From NCBI RefSeq assembly GCF_004379255.2, contig NC_056034.1, forward strand, positions 38,174,887 through 38,238,886: 64,000 bases of DNA, read 5' to 3'. This document shows positions 34,901 to 46,482 of the stretch, in pieces. The notes under the pieces were generated by a model. That model did not search any database and was not told where the DNA came from. It worked only from the letters and a program-made list of their open reading frames with translations. Position 1 is the first letter of the stretch. Every line of letters starts with the position of its first letter. The DNA comes from Salvia splendens (Eukaryota; Streptophyta; Magnoliopsida; Lamiales; Lamiaceae). Made by a program: the position numbers and the translations under genes.

Positions 34901-37516
34901 CATGATGGAAGTGTGTTAACTGTTGATCACTTGAAGTGCCGGGTTCAATTTGACCGTCAAGAGCTAGGGGTTGAATTTGTCATGGTGAATTATGCTATTT
35001 AATCCTTTCATATATCAATTTTGATACCATTCAGATATGTCGTAGTATCAGCATGTCCACTTTAGGTAGTGAAATTGCATACATTCCTAAAATGCAAGTT
35101 TCCTTAACAGTTTTGTTTGTCTGATTCAGAAATTTTCAGTTTATGTGCTTAAGAAGTACAAGGAAGTCCTTGTGCCTCCATTATGTTTATTTTATTTTCT
35201 TAATGATTATTTGATTTTTCCCGTGCAGGACATTGACTGCATGCCTGTAAATCCTTTTGAGATCATGCCTGCAATACTAGGCAGACACACAATCACAGTT
35301 GACAAGTTTTTTGAGAGCTTCAATGAACTGAAAGAGAATGGACGAGCAAAGGAGTATATTAAGCTTTCTCCTAACACCAACCTGGATAATATGGATGATA
35401 TTTTTCGGCTATCTTTATTAGCTAATCCTGCTAGTTTCCTGAAGCAATCAAAGGCATTATTTTTCTTCCTTCCTGTTCATTCTCATTGGTTTGCGTTATA
35501 TGTTATTTCTACTTGATCCTTATTAGAATTTTTAGACTTGATGCATGCGTTTGCAAGTTTTTTTGAACTATAAGAAGTTAATCGTCTCTGTTGACCGAAT
35601 TACATCGTTTATTTGTTCTGATGATATGTTGTCCCTATATCAGTGTATACATATTCTATTAATCGCACTGCACTGCATATGATTGGTACATTGATTTATT
35701 TCATACTGTGTCCTGAAATATCTGGTTATACTATATGTTCTATTCGATCCAATATGCTAGTTTGCACTCGCAGAATGACAAGTTACTGTAAAGCATTAGT
35801 ATCTCACATAGATTTTATCCTCCAGGTTGCCTCTGATGTTTCAACAAGGCCGGGAACTGGTGATACCGCAACGTACCAGCAAACTTATCCTCAGCCCGGT
35901 ACACTAGCGCAGATCCAGGCAAAGGAAACTGACATTCAAGCTCTTGCACAACTGACTCGTGCTCTTGATAAAAAAGTAATGTTTCCTTGGATTATTTAAT
36001 GATTTGTTTCTGAATATATAAGTAGCTGTTACATTTTGGTGATTGGAAATTTAACAACAGGGCATACGTGGCCTTATTGCTTGTAATATGTACAGGAAGC
36101 TATTGTTCTCGAGTTGAGGCGTATGAACGATGACGTGGTGCAAAGTCGGAAGGATGGTGATAGCCCTTTAAAAGAATCGGAACCATTTAAAAAGCAATAT
36201 GCCGCGGTACTTATACAATTGAATGAAGCCAATGAACAGGTAGAGGTCCCATAAAAGATACTGAGTCTTATGGACCAAATTTTGTTGCATTTAGATATAA
36301 CTATAAGCTTCATTATTTTCGTTGGCAGGTCTCTTCAGCTTTACACCGCTTGAGAGAACGAAACACATATCAAGGAAAACTTTCACTTGCATGGCCAAGG
36401 CCGCTGCTTGGTCTTGCTGATCTGGATAGCACATTCAATTCTTTTGACCGTTCTGCATTTCAAACTCAAGAATTGGGATCACATGTGAATGAAATCGTGG
36501 ATAGCTCGAGAACAAAAGCTCAGACGATGGTGGATGCAGCATTGCAGGTAAACAAGTCAAATTCAAGTGACCCTTTTTAATGTGTGGTGCTCCTTAAAAG
36601 TGAAATCCACGAACTTTCCGTTTTGAGTTGGGCCCTCTCTTTCGCATGAAGTTGGTACTACAATTTCTCAAAGTTTATGTCATTGTTGCTTGAACATGAA
36701 AAAAAACAAAAAATGAATAACTTGGATCTATTTCCTACCCTTTTTTATAATTATATCCTTCTGCTTGGAGCACATTCAAAAATCGAACTATCATACTTCT
36801 ACATGAGGTGCCGAGTTCGAGCCCTCTTGACATCAGTTGTAATTTCCTCCTATCTATAGTATAGGAGTTTATTTGTAATTTCCTCTCTTATATAGGAGTT
36901 AATTTAAAAAAATATATATATATATATCATACTTCTACAGGCAATATCATCACTCAAGAATATGGAGGATACCATGGAGAAGATTGAGGAAGCCATAGAC
37001 TATGTAAATGACCGGCTTCCCTCAGACGATTCCTGCATTCCTGTGGTGAATCTTCTACTTATCTTATCTAACTCTCTCTCTATGTATCGCCGCCTCAACT
37101 ATTATGATCTTTTTTTAAACTGTAAGCTGTTGCAGAGAACTGATCCTAAATCTACAAATGCATCTGATATTGAGACCCAAATTCCTTCTGAGCTGATCAC
37201 AAAATGTGTAGCAACTTTGCTAATGATTCAGGTGAAATATAAACAGAAAGCAAAGATGTCTTTCTCTCAAGAAAGTACTCAAGTTCCTGACTGAGTTGGG
37301 ATAGCGTATTTCCCCTACATTTGCTGACTCGGAATTTTTTTATTAATGCAGAAATGTACAGAAAGACAGTTCCCTCCATCTGACGTGGCACAGATACTAG
37401 ATTCTGCTGTGACAAGCCTACAGCCACGCAGTTCGCAAAACCTTCCTGTTTATACCGAGATACAAAAGTGTGTGGGCATCATCAAGAACCAGATATTGGC
37501 TCTAATACCTACTTAG
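28929..37516 (+). CDS. ALY: ALWAYS EARLY protein, plant LIN9 homologue (DREAM/MuvB complex)
   Basis: Twenty coding exons: 28929-29033, 29445-29543, 29791-29853, 30517-30594, 30978-31164, 31731-31996, 32074-32437, 32978-33052, 33476-33750, 33831-33887, 34039-34338, 34422-34597, 34702-34984, 35229-35453, 35826-35975, 36096-36239, 36329-36547, 36941-37045, 37136-37231 and 37352-37516. Phases close throughout, giving about 1143 aa, close to Arabidopsis ALY2/ALY3. The protein has a SANT/Myb-like domain from about residue 44 ([20 protein letters not shown]), a long charged middle, the DIRP domain from about residue 624 ([36 protein letters not shown]), a Tudor-like stretch ([20 protein letters not shown]) and C-terminal helices. 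Plant ALY proteins are LIN9/Mip130 homologues that join MYB3R and E2F factors to control cell-cycle genes. Exon 14 appears to use a GC donor. No frame damage is seen, so the gene looks functional. Assignment between ALY2 and ALY3 is open. Confidence 0.95.
36795..36925 (+). repeat. Possible SINE remnant in an ALWAYS EARLY intron
   Basis: Inside the intron before 36941, the string GAGTTCGAGCCCTC resembles a tRNA-type B box. It is followed by a body with a short repeated TTGTAATTTCCTC word and an AT-dinucleotide tail. An A box and target duplication were not found, so this is tentative. Confidence 0.3.
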
Positions 37517-38316
37517 TCACTTAACAAGAGAAACGGTATTAGGTCCTTAAAATTTGACTTGTAATTTTTGTCCCAGCTCTCTACCTTCGGTGCATTCATA
37601 GGTTAGATTTTATTCATACCAGTTCTTCGTATTTTCTCCACGAGGATCAGCTAGTTTTCTAGTTGTGGGAAAATGAATGGAGAACGTTGGTATAAATATT
37701 TGTACATGATTTTCTATCAACTCTATAAGGCAGTCGCTTCGACTGCATCACTTGCATTTTACGTTATGTAGGGAATGCCATTAACAGATTGTAAATCAGT
37801 TAGAGAGACAATGAAAGTGCAATAAGATGAATGAATTTCAGTGGTCTTCTTTTAGGAAGCTCTTCATTGGTTAAACTCTGAACTGGACCTGTTGTGAACA
37901 TCACTTCTTAGGAGGAAGTTTGATCTCTCATTCATGTTCAACCAGCAGAGAAAAAGGGCACATTATAGATAGGTTGCAGGTTGCTCTTTTGCACATTATA
38001 GATTGGTTGCACCGGAGTAATTGTTTATATTCGTCGAAAACGCATACAAAATATGGAAAATGTTTACTCTGCTCACTTATAATTGTTGTTGGAATATGAA
38101 GAGTTTGTAAAATCGTAGTTGCTCGGAAATGTAAAGAGTAAATTAGGTGGTTTCAGAACAGGAGATGTATTGAAGGATAAAGAGAATATTGCTCTTTGTG
38201 GCTTGTATGTATCAAAAGCAATAAAAAAAGAGTAAGAAATGGAAAATAGAAGAAAATGTATCATCGTTTTCGTTCATTTGCTAATATTTTTGTCTACTAA
38301 CCGGTGGCGGAGTTTT
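37517..38316 (+). other. 3' flank of the ALWAYS EARLY gene
   Basis: Contains the probable 3' untranslated region (about 300 bp, with AATAAG near 37820 as a possible polyadenylation signal). A short local repeat around GCACATTATAGAT(A/T)GGTTGCA lies near 37960-38010. No coding sequence. Confidence 0.5.
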
Positions 38317-39267
38317 CATGGTCTTGGCATACCATGTTGGCAATATGACTTGGTTTGACCAACTAATAGTTTTTTTAAAAGTGTTATCAATAAACATGTA
38401 TAATATGGAAATTAAATACACCTAATATATGGAACATTTCCTTAATTTATTGGCCTTTACTTCTTTTATTGAAATTATTGATGCACATAAATTTTATTTT
38501 CTTATTTTTCATTTTTTTATAGTATGCTAACAAGTGTAATTATATATAATATTATTGGAATTGATTTATAAATATGCTAACAAGTGTAATTATATATAAT
38601 ATTGAAACTAAATGCATAAAAAGTACTTTGCGCATTTTTATGTTTTATTTCTTCGACTAAATATTTTGGTGCATATTAAGTTTATTTTTCAGCAAAAATA
38701 AAATTAAAGTTTTCTCCCACCTCTAATACTTTTCATTAACTTGTTTTATGTTATTAAAAATTAATATTAATTAATCAATATAATAAAAAAGTTCAAATTG
38801 TCACATTTTATCACTACTTGTATAGATTTTTTATAAAATAAAAAATATCTTTTAGTATACTAATTTATTATGACTATAATTTAATTTTCTTGGAATATTA
38901 ATATTCATCAAAAAATAAGTTTTCTTCCCTGTTTAACATTTTACTGTATATTTTTTTTCTTTCTTAATTTTTAAAAATTATTTTTAACATGTTATAAATA
39001 TATTAAAAATTGTAAATAATTAATTACTATACTAATAAAGTTTGAATTAATTAATTTCAATTTTTAATAAAAAAAATTTAAAATAAGAAATAAAGTTTAT
39101 ATGCATAAAAAATTCCAATAAAAGAAATAAAGGCCAATAAATTGATGAAATCTTCCATATATTAGGTGTATTTAGTTTCCATAATACACATGGTTAGTGA
39201 TAACACTTGTCAAAAAACTATTAGTTGGTCACACCAAATCATATTGCCAATTTGGTATGGACCATCG
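38317..39267. mobile_element. Non-autonomous element with ~150-bp terminal inverted repeats
   Basis: The left 150 bp (about 38317-38470, containing TTGGCAATATGACTTGGTTT and ACACCTAATATATGGAA) is an inverted copy of the right 150 bp (about 39115-39267), with about 85-90% identity by eye. The interior is AT-rich and non-coding. Long inverted repeats with no coding capacity fit a Mutator-like or fold-back MITE. I did not find a convincing target duplication, so superfamily is unresolved. Confidence 0.75.
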
Positions 39268-40548
39268 GAATCCTTGAAAAGTTGTTGAACTATCTTTATT
39301 ATTTTTAGGAATCTGATTACTTTCTACATTTCAATAAAAATTAAATAAATATTGAAATTTAAAATCAAAGAATAGATTACTTTTTTAAGGCAAAATTATA
39401 ACAATGGTATTAACTTAATTAATTTACTTTAAGTTTAATAATTAATTAATCATGGCCATGGACTTAATACTCTACAACTCAATTCATCCAAGACCATCGA
39501 GATAGTGGCTCAATTTATTTCCCTTTATTCTAGCCCACTAATTAATTAAGGGAGCATACCAACCACAACGTATCGACACGTGGCATGACTTCCTCTTTTC
39601 TTATTAGTAGACGAGTATTGCCATTTCCCCTGCATTCCTCACTCGAATCTTATTACTTCTACGTCAATATGAGTCTCATTTCTTTTCGGCACGAGTTATA
39701 AGACGTATTGAGAAAAGTTGGTGAAAGAAAGTTTGATATATAGAATAGAGGTTTCACTTGTATATATTAGTTTTAAATAATATATATGATTGAAATGAGT
39801 TAGTGGAAGTGATGTCTCTTTATCTTTTATAACAATTATGAATTGGAACTCTTATTCACGGACGGGCCAAAACAGGAAAAGAAAACGAGACTCCTATTCA
39901 TGAATGGAGGGAGTATTTCATAATCTGTTTTGTATTGTTTATTTATTATTATTTAGTGTTTTTAGTAAGATTCGTTAAAAACTTAAAATGCATGATATAT
40001 TTGAAAGTTTACTTCATAGTTGGACAATATTATCAGATGATATACAATATATTAAAGGGGAGTTTTGGAGAAATTTACAAGATTGTCATTTAATTTTAAA
40101 AATGATATTAAATTAAAAATGTATAATTAAAGAACATTTAAACGTTTGATTAAAAGCTAAAAACGTGTGATTAAGTGGAGCCTCTAAATTTTGCAGTTAC
40201 ATCAAGCAAACATGCTATGAAAAGCCTACGTGGAGTGAGTGAGAGGTTTTACAAGGATTACATGCATAATATTTTAACCTATAAATATGTCATTTGAAGG
40301 TTGAGTATCCACACATACCTACTTACCTTATAGAACTCAAGCATACCATTTTTGCTCTTACCATAGAAGAAAAGCTTGACGCCATGGAACCATTCCACAC
40401 CATGCTCAAAGCTCGCGCTGAGTCAAACTTGGACAATATTTCATGGACGGAGGGAGTAGTATATAAGTGTGGAATCTACATTACACTAACTTTATCCTTT
40501 CACTTTTCTTTACATTTCTTAAAATTCGCGCCGAGTCAAGTGTGAACA
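39268..40548. other. Intergenic DNA with degraded MITE fragments
   Basis: Two places carry the GGAGGGAGTA terminal word common to Stowaway-type MITEs (about 39905 and 40448), but matching opposite ends are degraded and no TA duplications can be set. No coding exon is supported. Confidence 0.4.
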
Positions 40549-41052
40549 ACATTACATAGGGGTGGGGAATTATACCGAAATACCAGACTTACCGGACCGA
40601 AAAAATATCGAAATGAAAACGGTACGGTAACGATAACGGTATTAGATTTCCTATATTACGTTATACCGCAGTATACCGAATCTTCAGTATGCCGGTATAT
40701 ACCGACATACCGAATCGTCGATATATACCGACGCTTCGGTATGTCATGGTATACCGATTGATTATTATATATATATATATATATGTTATATTTATACTAA
40801 AATTTAAATATAGAATTCTCAATTATACAAAAATAAAAAAAGAATCAAACTTAAACGGTATTTTGAATATTTTGGGTATAATAGATTTTTTTTTTCTGGT
40901 ATAACAGTTATAACGGTATACCGTACCACAGTTCAGTATACCACAAAAGTAAGGTATACCGAAAACACGGTATGGTAACGATATCAAAAACTACCTAACC
41001 GATTTTTTGGTATACCGAAAAATTCGATACGGTATCAGTATGGTGTTTTGTC

Positions 41053-42478
41053 TGTTGGTTTTGCAGCGGAAATCAATTTAGTTTGATTGAACGATTTACA
41101 TCTAAACATGCTTTTAACCCAATTGTAAACTAGAAACATGTTTATAAACATATAATCTCAGATCATATTGAATATCTTTGCAATTAAATACAACGATTTA
41201 CCGTATGAATTCAAGTAATTGAATTCGAACTCCTCCTTCAATCGTCTCTACCACGGATCTTCTGATCTGTTCCCTTTTAACTCGAATTTGACCTTTGTGT
41301 GGGCAAAGCTTGTCAAATCCTCAAAAGCTGGAGAAGAATTGAAGACAGAAATCTCTACGGAAGAAGAACCCTAAAAAAATCGATAATTTCTCTCTACAGA
41401 TTGTAGAGATCGAATTTTTACGTTAGAATCAATTAATCTGTCTTATCTTCTTCTCCCTTTTATATTAAGTTAATTATTTTGGGCCAGATCAGGGATCTGT
41501 GGAGGATTGGATTGGGCCACAGTTCAGGCTTTCACTAATTAAATTAAAATCAATTTAATTCAAGCCCAAACTTAAATATTATTATCATCCACTATAGATA
41601 TAATATTGACTGCCCGTCCAAACCGAAATTACGAGTATTCCGGGACTTCCTCTTTAATTAAATCATTTCCCGTGTTAAAGATATAAATATCCATTAATTA
41701 ATATCAAGTCTGCTATCTGACTATTATTAATTAATTTCTTTTTCCAGGAGTGGTCTAGTTTAGAAACATTATTTATTATTCATGGAATAAATTCCAACTG
41801 GCCAGTTTTCTGAATAATAAAACCTTTTTCTAAACACCTCTTGAGGATATCATCATACTGGCCTCTCCCAGCACACGATTCATTGCAATAACAATACTAG
41901 CACCACTTAGACATTAATGATCATTACCCAATCTATCAGGATTCTTGGGCAACGAAATTCCCTCACCATTTGATAAGTCAATGTAGTTTTCAATTAATAT
42001 CGTATGCTCAATGTTATGTCAACAATGATTAAGAAATGACAATCACCGAGACCTCGTCTTTCAGTAAATAGCCAAGAAAGACTTATCTCACTGTTTGATC
42101 CTTTCAGTGCTATACCACACCGACGTCGTTCATTTCCTTAGGTAAGGAAACTTTCGGACTGACGTCGCAACCTTTCACGATAGGTAGTCAAAGCCTATCT
42201 AGGTTGTGAAACAATTTTCCTTCAGCAAGAACCGACAAGTTACCTACTGTGAACGCTGCTCACAACTCGTCTACTATGCAGAAGACTTAGACTCATTTTG
42301 CTTAAACTATGTATTTAAATGGAAAACACATTTCAACATCTCATAAATACATAAGCAATACCTAAGCAAAATACATTGTAACAAAATATTCTTTCTCATA
42401 AAATGGTAACAAATGGATAAAAGAGTTATTACATATACAAGCATTCCAAAGATGCTTTCAGTATACTAAACTCTAACA
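41053..42478 (-). repeat. 3' LTR of copia element
   Basis: A 1426-bp copy ending TGTTGG on the plus-strand left edge and TCTAACA on the right. It pairs with the LTR at 48757-50181. Differences are scattered substitutions plus one extra T in a T-run near 41115. Confidence 0.95.
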
Positions 42479-42489
42479 ATCTCCCACTT
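42479..42489 (-). other. Polypurine tract of copia element
   Basis: On the minus strand the bases just before the 3' LTR read AAGTGGGAGAT, the purine run expected to prime plus-strand DNA synthesis. Confidence 0.75.
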
Positions 42490-42564
42490 ATACTCAAAAG
42501 TATACCAAAACTGCAAAATCCTCCCACTTATACTGAAAGCGGGTCTAGGTCAATCGAACACTAA

Positions 42565-45500
42565 TCATTTCACGTGACGTTCAAACGTCCTGGCTGGAAG
42601 AGCATTTGTGAATGGATCTGCCAAGTTGTTTTCTGATGCGATCTTGACCACTTCAATGTCTCCTCTCCGCACTATATCACGAATGATGTGATATTTCCTT
42701 TCTATGTGTTTGCTTGCCTTGTGGGCTCGTGGTTCCCTTGAGTTTGCCACAGCACCAGAATTATCACAATAAATAGTGATGCTCTTGGGCATACTCGGAA
42801 TCACATTCAAATTAATAAGAAAGTTTCTGAACCATACTGCTTCCTTTGCGGCTTCTGATGCTGCCACATATTCAGCTTCCATGGTAGAGTCTGCGATGCA
42901 TTTCCGCTTCACACTCTTCCAAATTACGGCTCCACCTCCTAAAGTAAACACATATCCAGAGGTTGATTTTCTCGAATCCCGATCAGACTGAAAGTCTGAA
43001 TCAGTGTAACCCAAAGGATGTATCTGGGATGCCTGGTAAACTAGAGAATACTCCTTAGTTCTTCTCAGATACTTGAGTATTTTCTTTACCGCAATCCAGT
43101 GTCCTTGACCAGGGTTTGACTGATACCTTGCTACCATGCCAACGGCAAAGCAAATATCGGGCCTTGTGCATAACATAGCATACATGAGACTCCCAACAGC
43201 TGATGCATAAGGGATCTTTCTCATAGCTTCTATCTCAATAGGTGTTTTGGGACACATATCCTGAGACAGGGTGATTCCATGGCTAAAAGGTAGAAAACCT
43301 TTCTTGGAATCTTGCATACTAAAGCGTTTAACTATCGTATCGATGTAAGATTCTTGAGATATGCACAACATCCTTTTTTGGCGGTTCCTAAGAACTTTAA
43401 TACCTAGGATGTGTCCAGCTTCTCCCATATCTTTCATCTCAAATTGACTTGAAAGCCAATCTCTCACCTCTGACAACATTTTCTTACTGTTTCCAATCAA
43501 CAGTATGTCATCTACGTAGAGTACCATAAACACTACATTGTTACCTTCAACTTTCTTGTACACGCAGCTCTCATCTGGACACTGCTCAAAGCCAAAAGAC
43601 TTAACAGTTTGGTCAAAACACATGTTCCATGATCGGGATGCTTGCTTGAGGCCATAAATTGCCTTCTTAAGCTTCCACACCATGTGTTCTTTGCCCTTGA
43701 CTACATATCCATCGGGTTGTTCCATGTAGATGGTCTCCTCAAGACTTCCATTTAGGAAAGCTGTCTTGACGTCCATCTGCCATACCTCCCAATCCATGTA
43801 GGCTGCGATAGACAAAAGAATTCGGATTGACTTGAGCTTAGCTACTGACGAAAAGGTCTCGTCGTAATCGATACATTCTCTCTGGGTATAACCCTTAGCT
43901 ACTAGTCTTGCTTTGAAGACTTTGACTCGTCCGTCAGGTCCTCGTTTGTGTTTGTAAATCCATTTGCTCCCAATGGCAGTACAACCTTCAGGTAGGACTA
44001 GTAAATCATAAACGTCTTTGTCTATCATTGATTGTAATTCAAAATCCATTCCTTCTTTCCAGGAATGACTATCTGAATCTGCCATCGCCTCTTTAAAGTT
44101 CCATGGGTCTGATACATTGCCGTCTGAGTCTAAGTCAAATGACTCACCCAAACCAATGTATCTTTCTGGTTCACGGGGAACCCTCCCACTGCGACGCGGC
44201 TCTACAATTTGTGGTACAAAAGTTGATATCTCAGGTATAGATTGTACTTGTGTTATTGGTTCTTTGCTTGTGGAAACTGAAGTATCTCTTAGTTCCTCAA
44301 GAGCTACTTCACTGCTGGGCTTATGATTCATCATGTAGTCTTCTTCTAAGAACTTGGCATTTGTGCTAACAAATACCTTCTTATCTCGTAGACTATAGAA
44401 TTCATAGCCTTTCGTTCCACTGGGATACCCTACAAACAAACATACCTCAGTACGAGACTCCAACTTCGTTGGATCTTTCTCCAACACGTGTGCTGGACAA
44501 CCCCACACTCTGAGATGTCTTAGACTAGATTTTCGTCCAGTCCACAACTCATGTGGTGTTGTAGGTACTGATTTGGATGGTAAGTTGTTCAAGGTATAGC
44601 TTGCTGTGAGCAACGCTTGTCCCCAGAACGAAATAGGTAACTTAACATAACTCATCATCGATCGAACCATTTCTAAGAAGGTTCTATTCCTTCGTTCAGC
44701 TACGCCGTTCTACTGGGGTGTGCCAGGCGCAGTCAATTGGGATTCAATTCCCGCATCTGATAAGTAGTCCAAGAACTCACTACTAAGGTACTCGCCTCCA
44801 CGGTCAGACCGTAGAGCCTTGATTGTCTTACCATGTCGCGTCTCCACAAGTGCCCTGAATTCTTTGAACTTTTCAAAAGATTCTGACTTGTGACGCATCA
44901 AATAGACATATCCAACTTTCGAGTAGTCATCAATAAAGGTGATGAAATATTGAAAGCCGCCTCTAGCTTGAGTAGTCATTGGACCACACACATCAGAATG
45001 AACGAGCTCAAGTACTTCCTTGGCCATATTACCCTTGACCTTAAATGGTCTCTTAGTCATCTTGCCTTCCAAACATGATTCACAAGTTGTATAAGGTTCT
45101 ATTTCTAGATCCTTAAGTAGACCTTGGTCTACCAACGCTTGAATCCTAGTAGGGTTAGCATGACCAAGTCTAAGGTGCCATAAGTACGTTTCGTTCATTG
45201 AAACAGAATGAGATTTTCTTTTTCGAGAAACTTTCGATGTTGAGTTAGATTCAGTTTTATGTTGCATATACTGTGTAGACATTATAGTGTAAAGGTTATT
45301 TTCCATGATACCACGACAGATATAAGAACCACATTTCTTGATAATGCATGAATCATAAAATGAAATCGAATATCCATCATAAACAAGTTTAGAAACTGAA
45401 ATTAAATTTCTTCTAAACGAAGGTATCAACAAAACATTGTTCAACACTAAAACTCTATCACTAGAAAAACGTAAATAAACGTCTCCCACTGCAACGGCTG

Positions 45501-46482
45501 CCACTCACGTAGCATCGCCCAGCTGGATCTCGATCTCTGTTTCATTCAACTGCCTTGTTACCTGCATTAAATCAGGATCAAAGCAAACATGATCAGTAGC
45601 TCCAGTATCAACCACCCATTGCTGAGTAGATACAACTGCTAAACATGATTCAACAATAAAAGCTTGGTGCATACCTGAGCCATTGACCTTTTTAGGACAA
45701 TCCGGCTTCCAATGCCCCTTTTCGCCGCATTTGAAACACTTGCCACTTTGCTTCTTGTTCGTGTTCACCCGTTTCTTTTTGCCCTTAGCTATCTTTGGTG
45801 CTACAACATTCTGGGCTTTATTCTTCCCCTTACCTGGCTTAGAGCCTGAGGAAGACGGCCTAGAACTCATCATAGCAGCCTTTGTCTGGACCATAAGATC
45901 CTCCGCTGACTGCAACTCAGTCAACAGTTCAGCTAGGGTGTAAGCCCTCTTGTTCATCTCGAAATTGAGCTTGAACTGCTGATAGCTAGCTGGCAAACTC
46001 TGAAGGATTATAGTTACTTGGGACTCGGGATCAATGATCCCTCCCAAAACCTCAATTTGATTGAGGTGGCTCATCATCTCGAGGACATGGTCCCTCACAG
46101 ATGTGCCCTCCTTCATAACCTTAGTCATGATGCTCCGAAAGGCTAAAGATTTAGCCGCTCGATTCTGAGTACCAAAAAGGTTATTAAGATTGTTCATAAT
46201 CTCAGTAGCAGCGTTCATGCCTTGATGCTGATGTTGAAGTACTGTTGACATAGAAGCCAACATGTAGCACTTCGCCATCTCATTGGCTTTACGCCACTTT
46301 CTGTATGTTTCTTTCACTGCTGCAGAAGCATTTGCAGCAGGTTCGGGTGGACATTCCGTTGTGAGCACATATTTGTACTCTTCGGCAGTGAGAACGACAT
46401 CCAAGTTTTGTTTCCATACGATATAGTTATGACCTTCGAGTTTGTGTTCTTTAAGAATAGCGGAAAGAGGATTGAACGACAT
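42565..46482 (-). pseudogene. Copia gag-pol polyprotein with two in-frame stops
   Basis: One frame of 1306 codons from the ATG at 46482. Gag comes first (LEGHNYIVWKQNLD), then a CCHC zinc knuckle (CFKCGEKGHWKPDC) and the protease active site WVVDTGATDHVC. The integrase region follows with its HHCC-type zinc-binding element (HLRLGHANPTRIQALV, CESCLEGK) and DDE core (VHSDVCGPM, FIDDYSK). Reverse transcriptase shows WQMDVKTAFLNG and the YVDD box (LYVDDILLIG). RNase H ends the protein (TDSDFQSDRDSRKSTSGYVF, EAEYVAASEA). Stops are TGA at 45505-45507 just after the protease and TAG at 44710-44712 in the integrase segment ending APGTPQ. Both are explained by single C-to-T changes. Domain order GAG-PR-INT-RT-RH defines copia. 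No other damage is visible. Confidence 0.93.

Noticed and set aside
35145..35228. Extension of ALWAYS EARLY exon 14 upstream to a frame starting [12 protein letters not shown]
   Set aside because: The sequence before 35229 is intronic: the acceptor CCGTGCAG at 35228 and the phase of exon 13 fit the shorter exon, and the extra residues do not fit the family.
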